From contig JBJKQL010000142.1 of the NCBI GenBank assembly GCA_046705265.1, positions 1 to 38,428 on the forward strand: DNA of 38,428 nucleotides, written 5' to 3'. Position numbers and translations under genes: made by a program. Below, piece by piece: positions 15,868 through 24,399 of this stretch. The stretch is from JAJYTL01 sp046705265 (GTDB taxonomy: Bacteria; Pseudomonadota; Alphaproteobacteria; Ferrovibrionales; Ferrovibrionaceae). Every line of letters begins with the position of its first letter. The stretch's first letter is position 1. A model generated the notes under the pieces. That model was given only the letters and a program-made list of their open reading frames with translations, searched no databases and had not been told where the DNA came from.

Positions 15868-18222
15868 ATGCGCCGCATCCTTAGCTGTTTCATCCTGGTT
15901 ACGCTCCTTTTCGGATTCGGGCCAATCGCCCACGCGGCTTCCAGCAACGGTTTCAATCCCGAAGTGGTCGGCAAGCGGCTCGACCATATCTATCAAGATG
16001 TTATCAAAAATCCGGACCATCGACGGTTTCCTCCCCTCTATCTGCAAAGGCTGGCGAGCGAAGCACAAAAATACGAAGCGCAGGCAAAAGCCTGCGTAGA
16101 CGACGCGCAGACGCTCCTCACTCGCGTCAACGAGGGCATCGCGGCGATCGGCGCACCGGTGCCGAAGGAGCCGGCGGCGATTGCGTCCGAGCGCGTCCGC
16201 CTGAGACAGTTCAAGGACCAAACTGAGGGGCGTTTGTCGCTTTGCCGCCTTGTCCTGCTGCGCACCCAGCTGCAGTCATCGCGATTGCTCGACATGCAAC
16301 GAAACGAAGTCCGCGCCGAACTGATGCGTCAAGGGCCGGACATTGTTTCAGTCTTGGAAAAACTGCCGCAAATTTCTGCCGAGCAGTGGATCAGAGCCCA
16401 GAACGCGGTCATCGCCCATAGCGGCCTGTCACTTCTCACGCTGCCGGTATGGATCGTGCTTGGCGTCCTGACCGTCGCCGGAGCCATGGCCGGACTCTTC
16501 ATTCGCAGAAAGCTGCACGACATGGCGACAAGGACCGCCGAACAAAGCGCACGGCATCGGCTTTTCCGCGCTTTTTTCGCGTCTCTCGCCCGCTATGCGC
16601 CGGTGCTGTCGCCGATTTTCGTGCTCTCGGTTGTGGTTGCGGGTTCCCGCGATGTCGACCGGTCGCAGATTCTGCTGGGGGTACTGATCTATGGATTACT
16701 CGCCTATTTCGTCGCTGTGACGGTGATCCGTACCCTGCTCTGGCCGCCAGCTCCAGCGGCCGGACCCTTGCCGCCGCTTGGTGCGTTCGGTGAAAATACC
16801 GCACGCCAGCTTATCATTCTATCGCTCCTGGTGCCGATCGGCTGCGTGCTGGCGCTTAGCCGTCTCCCCGAGGATCTTCCGGCAAACGTCTTCCTTCTGC
16901 TCCGCGCGGGCTTCGTCACCATTCTCGCCCTCACCCTGGGCCGATTAATCTCGATCGTCGGGCGGGCGGTCCGGATGAAGTGGCAGCTCCAGGTCCTCAC
17001 CTCACTAGCAATTCTTGCGGCCCTCGCCGCCGAATACCTTGGCTACCGCAATCTCGCCGGATACGTCTTCGTCGGCCTGATCGGCACCATCGCCGGCAGC
17101 GCCCTCCTGTTTGGCCTGCACCTTGTGTTTCGCGAGATTCTAGACGGCCTCGAAGAAGGCTCGGCGGGATGGCAGCGAACGCTCCGTCTCCGCCTTGGCC
17201 TCGATCCTGGCGAGGCGTTCCCGGGCGTGGTCTGGCTCCGGCTTCTGATCGGGGTGTTGTTGTGGGGCAGCTTCGCGCTGTTCCTGCTCAAGGTCTGGCG
17301 TATATCGCAAGCACATTTTCAGACCATTTACGGCTGGATCACAAATGGCGTGCAGCTCGGCCATTTCACGATCGTCCCCTCGCGCCTCGTCATCGGTCTG
17401 TTTCTGTTCGCCTTGCTGCTTGGCGTCTCGCGTTGGCTCAACAACCAGTTCGACCGTCGTCTTCTGATCCACAGCCGCCTCGACCACGGCGCGCGCGAGG
17501 CAATGACCACGATCGGCGGCTATATTGGCTTCATCATCGCGATATTGATCGGCCTTTCCACCGCTGGAGTCAATTTCGCGAACATCGCCATCGTCGCCGG
17601 CGCGCTTTCGGTCGGCATCGGATTCGGCCTGCAGAACATCGTCAATAATTTCGTCTCCGGCCTGATTCTCCTGTTCGAGCGGCCGATCAAGACGGGCGAC
17701 TGGATCTCGGTCGGCGGCACTGAGGGATTTGTGAAGCAAATCAGCGTGCGCTCTACCCGCATTCAGACCTTCGATCGCGCCGACGTGATCGTTCCGAATT
17801 CGGAGCTGATTTCGCAACAGGTCACCAACCGCACGCTGCACGATGCCTTTGGCCGCGTGACGATACCGGTCGGCGTCGCCTATGGCAGCGATACCGAACT
17901 TGTCCGCGATCTTTTGTTGCAGATCGCGAACGATCATCCCGAAGTGGTCAAAACCGGCGAAGTGCCGCCCGCTCAGGTCTTGTTCCAAGCTTTCGGCGAC
18001 AGCACGCTAAATTTCGAGCTGCGTTGCATCATCCGGAATGTCTCTCTGGTTCTGGTTGTCTCAAGCGAAATGAACTTCGCCATCGACAAACGCTTTCGCG
18101 AGCACAAGATCGAGATTTCCTTCCCGCAGCGCGACATCTGGATCCGTAGTTGGCCGGAGCTCCGCACCCGGTTAAAACCTGACGGTAAAACGCCGGATGC
18201 ATCCGAACCGGCGGCGGATTGA
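15868..18222 (+). CDS. Large MscS-family mechanosensitive ion channel with N-terminal periplasmic domain (DUF3772-like)
   Basis: 784 residues. A signal peptide (1-23, ending AHA) leads to a helical periplasmic domain of about 160 residues, then about ten membrane segments. The conserved MscS pore helix and beta domain begin near residue 575: GALSVGIGFGLQNIVNNFVSG is the Gly/Ala-packed pore-lining helix and LLFERPIKTGDWI starts the cytoplasmic beta domain; VPNSELISQQVTN is the usual following motif. It opens under membrane tension to release solutes on osmotic down-shock. The size and layout match the MscK/YbdG-to-DUF3772 class rather than small MscS. ATG 15868 is preferred over TTG 15823 because the signal peptide starts right there. 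Convergent with the TVP38 gene. Confidence 0.92.
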   Translation: MRRILSCFILVTLLFGFGPIAHAASSNGFNPEVVGKRLDHIYQDVIKNPDHRRFPPLYLQRLASEAQKYEAQAKACVDDAQTLLTRVNEGIAAIGAPVPKEPAAIASERVRLRQFKDQTEGRLSLCRLVLLRTQLQSSRLLDMQRNEVRAELMRQGPDIVSVLEKLPQISAEQWIRAQNAVIAHSGLSLLTLPVWIVLGVLTVAGAMAGLFIRRKLHDMATRTAEQSARHRLFRAFFASLARYAPVLSPIFVLSVVVAGSRDVDRSQILLGVLIYGLLAYFVAVTVIRTLLWPPAPAAGPLPPLGAFGENTARQLIILSLLVPIGCVLALSRLPEDLPANVFLLLRAGFVTILALTLGRLISIVGRAVRMKWQLQVLTSLAILAALAAEYLGYRNLAGYVFVGLIGTIAGSALLFGLHLVFREILDGLEEGSAGWQRTLRLRLGLDPGEAFPGVVWLRLLIGVLLWGSFALFLLKVWRISQAHFQTIYGWITNGVQLGHFTIVPSRLVIGLFLFALLLGVSRWLNNQFDRRLLIHSRLDHGAREAMTTIGGYIGFIIAILIGLSTAGVNFANIAIVAGALSVGIGFGLQNIVNNFVSGLILLFERPIKTGDWISVGGTEGFVKQISVRSTRIQTFDRADVIVPNSELISQQVTNRTLHDAFGRVTIPVGVAYGSDTELVRDLLLQIANDHPEVVKTGEVPPAQVLFQAFGDSTLNFELRCIIRNVSLVLVVSSEMNFAIDKRFREHKIEISFPQRDIWIRSWPELRTRLKPDGKTPDASEPAAD

Positions 18223-18243
18223 ATCTACATCAGCGATTGATGT

Positions 18244-18939
18244 TCAAGATTTCCGCTGCCCGCGCATTTTCAAAAGGATGCGCGGGATGAAGACAACGGC
18301 GGCGAGCAATGCAAGGGCCAAAAGGCCATTTTGGACGGCTGATTTTTCACCTGCCAGCGCCTCGCGGCCAGCATAGCCGAGATAGACATAGGCAATCGTT
18401 CCCGGCGCCATGCAAACAAACGACGCGAGCACGTAGTCTCGGAGTGAAATTCGCGCGAGGCCGAGCGCGTAATTTAAAAAATTGAACGGAAACAGCGGCA
18501 CCAGACGGACGAAGGCGACGAACCGCCAGCCCTCGTCCTCCACGCCCTGTAGCAACCGCCTGAGGAGGCCCCCGCTTTTCCGCGTCACCCAATCGGCAGC
18601 GACGTAACGCGCGACAAGAAATGCCAATGTTGCCCCGATGGTCGCGCCGGAAAGGGCGTATACCGAACCCCACAGCGGACCGAACACGGCACCGCCCGCA
18701 AGCGTCACCAAGGACCCCGGCAGGAACAACAGCGTCGCCGCGATATAGGCCAGGATGTAGACGATGGGTGCCCAGATCCCCGCAGCGTGAACCCATCCTT
18801 CGAGCACGGCGAGATCGATGACGTGCCGGAAGAACAGCGCGAGCGAAATAGCGACGGTGAGGAGGAGGCCGAAGATCGCCCGCGCTGCAACCCGCCGCGC
18901 TCCTGAAATCGCCTTTGTTGAAGGCACCGACGGCATCAT
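18244..18939 (-). CDS. TVP38/TMEM64 family (DedA-like) membrane protein
   Basis: 231 residues with about six hydrophobic segments. The VTT/SNARE-associated core includes LPGSLVTLAGGAVFGPLWGS, then the re-entrant-loop region FVRLVPLFPFNFLNYALGLA with the conserved arginine and F-x-x-x-N. DedA/TVP38 proteins are thought to be lipid scramblases or proton-coupled transporters needed for membrane homeostasis. The gene faces the channel gene with a 21-base gap and diverges from the acyl-CoA dehydrogenase pair. Specific substrate unknown. Confidence 0.9.
   Translation of the reverse strand: MMPSVPSTKAISGARRVAARAIFGLLLTVAISLALFFRHVIDLAVLEGWVHAAGIWAPIVYILAYIAATLLFLPGSLVTLAGGAVFGPLWGSVYALSGATIGATLAFLVARYVAADWVTRKSGGLLRRLLQGVEDEGWRFVAFVRLVPLFPFNFLNYALGLARISLRDYVLASFVCMAPGTIAYVYLGYAGREALAGEKSAVQNGLLALALLAAVVFIPRILLKMRGQRKS
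18259..18286. terminator. 9-bp stem-loop at convergent gene ends
   Basis: CCCGCGCAT and ATGCGCGGG form a perfect 9-bp stem with a 10-base loop, inside the last codons of the TVP38 gene and about 37 bases after the channel stop. A second, AT-rich hairpin (ACATCA/TGATGT, 18227-18243) adjoins it. Neither has a T-tract; they may serve as a bidirectional stop helped by Rho. Confidence 0.35.
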
Positions 18940-19299
18940 CCACCCCTCGACGGGAATGCCATAGATTCGGCCACGATGCTCATAGCCTGCACGAAATCGA
19001 AAAAGAATTCCAACATCAGACGCAAGCCGGCTAAATTCTATTCCCCCCTAGGCACCGTAAAATCGGCCACACTGTCAACTCACGAGCGCGTGAGGAAATG
19101 GGCCAGGTCTAGCCGCTGATGGTAGGTCTCACCCCAACCGAACGGCGGAGCGGTACTGTCGATCTCGCGTGCAATGCTGATTCCGAGTGCGATCTCGACG
19201 CAATCCTACCCTGTCCATACGATATCGGAAAACTGAAACGGATTTGATCGCCAACCCGTGGATGTTATGGTGATGCTTCGGTTTCGTAAGGAAATCCCG
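18940..19299. other. Divergent intergenic region before acyl-CoA dehydrogenase pair
   Basis: About 360 bases between the divergent TVP38 and dehydrogenase genes with no supported gene. It contains a short hairpin CTCACG-AGCG-CGTGAG at 19079-19094 and a seven-base C-rich run at about 19040. No convincing promoter hexamers were identified. Confidence 0.4.
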
Positions 19300-20451
19300 A
19301 TGTTTCAAGGGCTCAATTTCGATCCGGTCGAATTGCCGCCGGCCGCACAAACGCTTCGCAGAGAAGTGAGGGAATTTCTTTGCGCGGCGCTCGCCAAGCT
19401 GCCCCCCGCAGAACGGGCCGAGTCCTGGACCGGGTTCAATCCGGAATTCAGCCGCACGATCGGTGCTCGCGGATGGATCGGCATGACTTGGCCAAAACAC
19501 TACGGCGGCCAGGCGCGGAGCGCGCTTGAACGTTATGTCGTTCTGGAAGAATGTCTGGCGGCCGGCGCGCCGGTCAGCGCTCATTGGGTCGCCGACCGGC
19601 AGAGCGGCCCGCTGCTTCTCCGCTATGGCACCGAGGCGCAGCGCGAGACGATCCTGCCGCGTATCGCACACGGCGAATGCTATTTCTGTATCGGCATGAG
19701 CGAACCCGATTCGGGTTCCGATCTCGCCTCTATTCGCACCAAGGCGGTCACCACCGACGGTGGCTACGTCGTCAATGGCACAAAAGTCTGGACCTCGCAC
19801 GCGCATCATTGCGACTACATGATCCTCTTCTGCCGCACCGGCGAGCCGGGCCCGGATCGCCACGGTGGGGTCAGCCAACTCCTGATCGATCTCAAGCAAC
19901 CCGGAATCAAAATCCGGCCGATCCGCAACCTATCTGGAGATCACCACTTCAACGAGGTGGTGTTCCTGGATCACTTCGTCTCCAAAGATAGCCTCATCGG
20001 TGCTCTTGGCGATGGCTGGCGTCAACTGATGAACGAACTCGCTTATGAGCGCAGCGGGCCGGAGCGTTTTCTTTCCTCGTTCGTGCTGGTGACCGAACTC
20101 GCGCGGAAGATCGGCCCCAATCCCTCGGAACGAGAGGCTGTCGCGCTCGGCCGTCTGATCGCCCATCTCACCACTTTGCGTGGTCTCTCGCTCTCGGTCG
20201 CCGGGATGCTGCAGGCAGGCCGCACGCCCGATGTCGAAGGGGCATTGGTCAAAGACATCGGCACCTTGTGCGAGCAGGAGGTGCCGGAGATCGCGCGCGG
20301 CCTGATTCCCTGCGAGCCCGACCCCACAAGCACCGATCCCTTCGTCGCCTCGCTCGCCCGTGTCATGGCTCACGCCCCCTCGTTTTCGCTACGCGGTGGC
20401 ACGCGGGAAATCCTGCGAAATCTCATCGCTCGCGGCCTCGGTCTTCGGTAG
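19300..20451 (+). CDS. Acyl-CoA dehydrogenase, first subunit
   Basis: 383-residue flavoprotein that oxidises an acyl-CoA to the 2-enoyl-CoA, passing electrons to ETF. N-terminal helical domain, then the FAD-binding beta domain with CIGMSEPDSGSDLASIRTKA and VNGTKVWTSHA, then the C-terminal helical bundle ending GGTREILRNLIARGLGL. Where MCAD-like enzymes have the catalytic glutamate in YEGT, this protein has LRGGT, so the base must lie elsewhere, possibly in LAYERSGPER. ATG 19300 is used because AAGGAA lies at 19288-19293, 6 bases before; upstream in-frame starts (19258, 19267) lack this. The second dehydrogenase follows 14 bases later. Confidence 0.9.
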   Translation: MFQGLNFDPVELPPAAQTLRREVREFLCAALAKLPPAERAESWTGFNPEFSRTIGARGWIGMTWPKHYGGQARSALERYVVLEECLAAGAPVSAHWVADRQSGPLLLRYGTEAQRETILPRIAHGECYFCIGMSEPDSGSDLASIRTKAVTTDGGYVVNGTKVWTSHAHHCDYMILFCRTGEPGPDRHGGVSQLLIDLKQPGIKIRPIRNLSGDHHFNEVVFLDHFVSKDSLIGALGDGWRQLMNELAYERSGPERFLSSFVLVTELARKIGPNPSEREAVALGRLIAHLTTLRGLSLSVAGMLQAGRTPDVEGALVKDIGTLCEQEVPEIARGLIPCEPDPTSTDPFVASLARVMAHAPSFSLRGGTREILRNLIARGLGLR

Positions 20452-20465
20452 ATGATGGAATTTCG

Positions 20466-21563
20466 ATGATGACAGCGGAATGGATTCTCGACACGGCGGC
20501 GAGCCGCCTATTTGCGAACCACGTGACACGGGATTTGCGCGCGCAAGCCGAAGCCGGCGTATGGCCGGACGCCCTCTGGACCGCACTTGAGGAAGCCGGC
20601 CTGACCCATCCCGCGCTAATCGAAGCGGCGGGTGGTGCCGGCGGTGATCTTATCGATGAGGCAACCGTACTAACGGCGTTTGGACGCGCTGCAGCGCCAG
20701 CGCCGCTGCCTGAGACGATTCTTGCTGGATGGCTTCTTGCCACAGCCGGATTGGCCGTCCCGCGCGGTCCGTTGAGCCTGGCGCCGGTCATTGGCGAAGA
20801 CCATCTCACCTTGACGCGTCGGAACGACGATTGGCAGCTTTCGGGCAGGGCCACACGAATCCCCTGGGCCGGCGCTGTCAACGGCCTTGCCCTCCTGGCC
20901 GAGACCGGCCCCGGTGCTTACGCCATCGCCTGGATTGACCGTGCGGCATATCAGATGCAGCCTGGAAAGAACATGGCTGGCGAGCCCCGCGATGACATCA
21001 ATTTCGCCGAAGTCACTGTGCCGGCGAACGCCGTCGCCGAGGTTTTCCTGACACCCGAGGATCTCCGCCGACGTGGGGCCCTGGTGCGCGCCACGGTAAT
21101 GGCGGGTGCACTGGCTCAGGTCCTTGATCTCACGGTTCGCTACGCCGGTGAACGCAAGCAGTTCGGCCGGCCGATCGGCAAGTTCCAGGCCGTCCAACAG
21201 CAGCTTGCCGTCCTCGCCGGCCAGGCCGCGGTGGCAAGCCGCGCAGCGCGCGGCGCTTATGAAACGCTCGCCCGCCGCGAGAACGCTGATTTCGCCATTG
21301 CCGTGGCCAAGGCGAGGGTCAGCGAAGCGGCTGGCGTCGCGGCCAGCATCGCGCATCAAGTGCATGGCGCGATCGGATTCACCCACGAACACGAGCTGCA
21401 TTATTCTACGCGTCGCCTTTGGTCGTGGCGCGATGAGTTCGGCGGCGAGAGTTATTGGCAAGCCTGGGTCGGGCAGCGGGCGGCAGCACTCGGCGCCGAT
21501 GCATTATGGCCGCTCCTTACTGAGACCCTCGATGACCAGTCAGCCCCGGAGCCTAGTTGCTAG
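20466..21563 (+). CDS. Acyl-CoA dehydrogenase-like protein, second subunit
   Basis: 365 residues with the acyl-CoA dehydrogenase fold but a weak middle domain. The C-terminal domain is clear: RKQFGRPIGKFQAVQQQLA (FAD contact) and HQVHGAIGFTHEHELHYSTR. The N-terminal half is divergent and lacks the usual EP-x-x-GSD flavin loop. Two adjacent, unequal dehydrogenase genes in this order resemble the alpha2beta2 heterotetramers of actinobacterial steroid side-chain oxidation, where each subunit supplies part of the active site (established for that family); that these two pair is inference. Start at ATG 20466 or 20469. Confidence 0.87.
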   Translation: MMTAEWILDTAASRLFANHVTRDLRAQAEAGVWPDALWTALEEAGLTHPALIEAAGGAGGDLIDEATVLTAFGRAAAPAPLPETILAGWLLATAGLAVPRGPLSLAPVIGEDHLTLTRRNDDWQLSGRATRIPWAGAVNGLALLAETGPGAYAIAWIDRAAYQMQPGKNMAGEPRDDINFAEVTVPANAVAEVFLTPEDLRRRGALVRATVMAGALAQVLDLTVRYAGERKQFGRPIGKFQAVQQQLAVLAGQAAVASRAARGAYETLARRENADFAIAVAKARVSEAAGVAASIAHQVHGAIGFTHEHELHYSTRRLWSWRDEFGGESYWQAWVGQRAAALGADALWPLLTETLDDQSAPEPSC

Positions 21564-21670
21564 CCCGCAGCCAATCTCCATCTATGCCATTGAAGAAACA
21601 TCGGTTTTTTGATTAGAGGCAGAGCCATCGGAATAATGGCGGCAGATCGGAAATCCGCGTTCCAATGACG

Positions 21671-21704
21671 ACCGCGCCGCCACGACTTGCCGTGGCGGCG
21701 CGGT
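21671..21704. terminator. Strong bidirectional stem-loop between convergent genes
   Basis: ACCGCGCCGCCACG and its exact complement form a 14-bp perfect stem around a 6-base loop, between the end of the dehydrogenase gene (21563) and the end of the minus-strand lipoprotein gene (21750). Plus-strand transcripts meet TTGTTTTAC shortly after it. This is the most convincing terminator-like structure in the window. Confidence 0.65.
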
Positions 21705-21749
21705 GCCAGTTGTTTTACAGCCAATTGTTCTACAGAATGAGGTCGCAGA

Positions 21750-21935
21750 CTATTTCTTGCAGTATTGGGGACCGTACTTGAGACCCTGATAGCTGCCCTG
21801 GGCGTTTGGAAGTTGGTACCAAACCGCCGAGCCGTCAGGCAGGCAGTTTCCGGTGCCAAGGTAGCGGGCACCAGGCCCCGAGCACGCCCCGAGTAGAAGC
21901 AGGAGCGAGGAGAGTAGGGCGACTTTCCAGGACAT
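21750..21935 (-). CDS. Small outer-membrane-type lipoprotein
   Basis: 61 residues. A charged start, a poly-leucine hydrophobic core and a lipobox LLGAC put the lipidated cysteine at position 18; the mature part is only 44 residues with a pair of further cysteines (one in GTGNC, one in QYCKK) that could form a disulfide. No known domain recognised. AAGGAGG ends 8 bases before the ATG at 21935, an unusually strong ribosome site. The frame is open further upstream to 22139, but those residues have no protein-like pattern and this start is clear. Function unknown; the YGPQYCK-type ending is shared by small lipoproteins annotated only as hypothetical. Confidence 0.8.
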   Translation of the reverse strand: MSWKVALLSSLLLLLGACSGPGARYLGTGNCLPDGSAVWYQLPNAQGSYQGLKYGPQYCKK

Positions 21936-22143
21936 GTTGATATCCTCCTTCGGTGTTTCCACGAGCTGCACCCAAGAGGTGAGAGCCCTGACCACAACAA
22001 TGCCGGCGTTTCGACGTTGCCGGAATCTTAACTTCCCCCCCAACACAAATCTTTTCATAACATAGTTGTAATGGAAAGTTCTAGCACAAGCGAAACGATA
22101 CGGGCACAAAGCGGCAAAACCGCAACACCTTGCTGCCACTCGA

Positions 22144-23424
22144 ATGTCGGTTTGGATCGTCTATGTTCGTAGCATTCTGAGCTTCGTTGCCGCTTTGTCG
22201 CCCGATCAGAATCCCGCCGGCGCACGCACGCTCAAAGCCGTCGCAATCGCGCTCCCTACAACGCTTTCGGCTCAGGCAATGGTTGCCTTTGCCGGCCTCA
22301 CGGTACCGGTCTTCGCCCCCACTGCCGCGAAGGCGATCGGCATTGCAGCGAGTCTAATTGGCTTCTATGCCAGCACCATCTTCATCGGCGCCATGATTGC
22401 TTCGCTTCTGAGCGGCGGGTTCGTGCAACGCTATGGCGCCATTCGCGTCACCCAGTTCGCGCTTCTCGCCGCTGCCATCGGCCTCAGCCTAGTAACGACG
22501 GCGATGCTTCCGCTGATCGTGCTCGGCGCGTTCGTCATCGGTTTCGCCTACGGACCTTTGACGCCGGCAAGTTCGCATCTGCTTGCCAAGCGAACGCCGC
22601 TGCGGTTGATGTCCTTGGTATTCTCTCTGAAGCAGACCAGCGTGCCGCTAGGCGGCGCGCTTGCAGGCGCGCTGGTGCCGACCCTGGTGATCGCGTTCGG
22701 TTGGCAGGGCGCTGGTCTTGCGGTCGCGCTCCTTTGCGCGATCGGCGTCGTCGTCATCCAGCCGGCTCGGTCTCACCTCGACGCCGATCGCGCGCCGGGA
22801 GAGAGGCTCTTCCCCGGCAGCCCCTTTGCGCCCATTCGCTTCGTGGTCGGTCACCGCGGGTTGCGCGATCTTGCTATCGCCTCGTTCATCTTTTCCGGCA
22901 CGCAGCAGTGTCTTGGGGTCTTTCTCGTTGCCGATCTCGTAGCGCAACTCGGCCTGCCGCTGGTCCAAGCCGGGGCCGCGCTCGCCACGGCCCAGGTCGC
23001 CGGCATAGTCGGCCGCATTCTTTGGGGCGGAACAGCAGATCGCTTCGGTCATAGCCGCGCGCTTCTCGGCCTGCTCGGCGCCATCATGGCAGGGTCTGCG
23101 GTTATGGTCGCGCTGTTCGCACCCGGCATGTCCTTCAGCCTAATCATCGCCGTTGCCATCGTTTTCGGTGGATCGGCTGTCGGCTGGAACGGCGTTTTTC
23201 TCGCTGAAATTGCTCGCCTTGCGCCCGAAGGTCAAATAAGCCGTGCCACCGGCGGCGTGTTGTTCTTCACCTTCGGCGGCGTCGTCGTGGTACCAGTCGG
23301 CTTCACTTTACTGACCCTGTTTTCCGGTAGCTACGCGAGCGGCTTTATCGCGATTGCGGTGTTGACCGGGAGTATCGGCGCCTATCTCATCCGGCCCGCG
23401 CCCGAGACCTATCGGCCAAGCTGA
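22144..23424 (+). CDS. Major facilitator superfamily transporter
   Basis: 426 residues with about twelve membrane segments. GGFVQRYGAIRVTQFALLAA matches the loop 2-3 region of MFS proteins (weakly, G-x-x-x-x-R-x-G), and WGGTADRFGHSRALLGLLGA is its repeat in the second half (G-x-x-x-D-R-F-G). The general pattern resembles CynX/NimT-like and anion or drug permeases, but no substrate can be assigned. The start is uncertain: ATG 22144 has no good ribosome site, and the first membrane segment begins about residue 30. The 3' end overlaps the convergent EamA gene by 38 bases. Confidence 0.85.
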   Translation: MSVWIVYVRSILSFVAALSPDQNPAGARTLKAVAIALPTTLSAQAMVAFAGLTVPVFAPTAAKAIGIAASLIGFYASTIFIGAMIASLLSGGFVQRYGAIRVTQFALLAAAIGLSLVTTAMLPLIVLGAFVIGFAYGPLTPASSHLLAKRTPLRLMSLVFSLKQTSVPLGGALAGALVPTLVIAFGWQGAGLAVALLCAIGVVVIQPARSHLDADRAPGERLFPGSPFAPIRFVVGHRGLRDLAIASFIFSGTQQCLGVFLVADLVAQLGLPLVQAGAALATAQVAGIVGRILWGGTADRFGHSRALLGLLGAIMAGSAVMVALFAPGMSFSLIIAVAIVFGGSAVGWNGVFLAEIARLAPEGQISRATGGVLFFTFGGVVVVPVGFTLLTLFSGSYASGFIAIAVLTGSIGAYLIRPAPETYRPS

Positions 23425-24316
23425 CCATTCCGACGCCGGCCGCGATGAGGGCAAAACCGGCGAGATCAGTGAACGGAACACGCTCACCCAAAATCAATGC
23501 GGCAAAGATGAGCCCCGACGCCGGCACGCCGAGAAATCCGATCGACGTGGTAATCGCCGGCAAATCGCGCATGACCGTCACCGCTGCCCAGAAGCCGAAA
23601 CCCAAAGCGAGCGGACCGACATAAATAAGCAGCGGAACGAGCGCCGGGGCCGGTGGAATTTTCGGCCAACCCTCAAAGGTGACGGAAAGGATCGCGGTTG
23701 GCACCACGGCGATCAGCATTTGCCATGGTGTGAGCTCCAGCGGTGTCGCCTGCCAGCGATGGCTTCGCACATGCAGAATACCGAGCGCCCAGGTAAGCGC
23801 GGCCAGCAGCAACAGGCTGTTGCCAGAGACCGCCCCGGGCTTAGACCAGGGAAAGGTTTCGGGATCAAACATCAAGAGAAGGCCGCAGAAGCCGAGGACG
23901 AGACCAAGCGCCTTTTGGCGCGTAAGGCGCTCTCCAAGAAACCAAACCGCTCCCGGCACCACCCAGAGCGGCGAGGTGAAGGCAAGCACCGACGAGCGTC
24001 CAGGCGGCACGTCCATGAGCCCGAGATTGCAGAGCGAAAGAAACGCGGCCATCTGTAACAGGCCGACGCTGACCAAAACCGGCACATCGCGACGCCCTGG
24101 CACGCGGATGCGCTGCCCCATCAGCAAGAGCACTCCGAACATGCTGAGACTGCCGATGACGAGTCGGATGGTGGTGAGCCAAAGCGGCGTGATGTATTCG
24201 AGACTGAGCTTGAGGGCGGTCCAATTGCCGCCCCAAACCAGGACCACGGCGATGAAGAGAAGAATCGCTTGGCGCTCGCGGTTCAATACGCCGGAAGATC
24301 CAAACAGCCTTGCCAT
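23387..24316 (-). CDS. EamA/DMT family transporter (drug/metabolite exporter)
   Basis: 309 residues with ten membrane segments in two EamA repeats. The first begins LLFIAVVLVWGGNWTALKLS and ends WFLGERLTRQKALGLVLGFCG, with the conserved GER; the second ends LILGERVPFTDLAGFALIAAGVG, again with GER. These proteins export metabolites or drugs, or take up nucleotide-sugar-like solutes; substrate unknown. It overlaps the end of the convergent MFS gene by 38 bases and is followed, 83 bases upstream on the same strand, by purD. Confidence 0.9.
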   Translation of the reverse strand: MARLFGSSGVLNRERQAILLFIAVVLVWGGNWTALKLSLEYITPLWLTTIRLVIGSLSMFGVLLLMGQRIRVPGRRDVPVLVSVGLLQMAAFLSLCNLGLMDVPPGRSSVLAFTSPLWVVPGAVWFLGERLTRQKALGLVLGFCGLLLMFDPETFPWSKPGAVSGNSLLLLAALTWALGILHVRSHRWQATPLELTPWQMLIAVVPTAILSVTFEGWPKIPPAPALVPLLIYVGPLALGFGFWAAVTVMRDLPAITTSIGFLGVPASGLIFAALILGERVPFTDLAGFALIAAGVGMVSLADRSRARAG

Positions 24317-24399
24317 CTATCCGACGCTCCTGAACAGACACTTGCCCGCCATTGCGGCACCACCCCCTCTGCGAACGCGCCCGGCAAAGGGTTTTCGTT

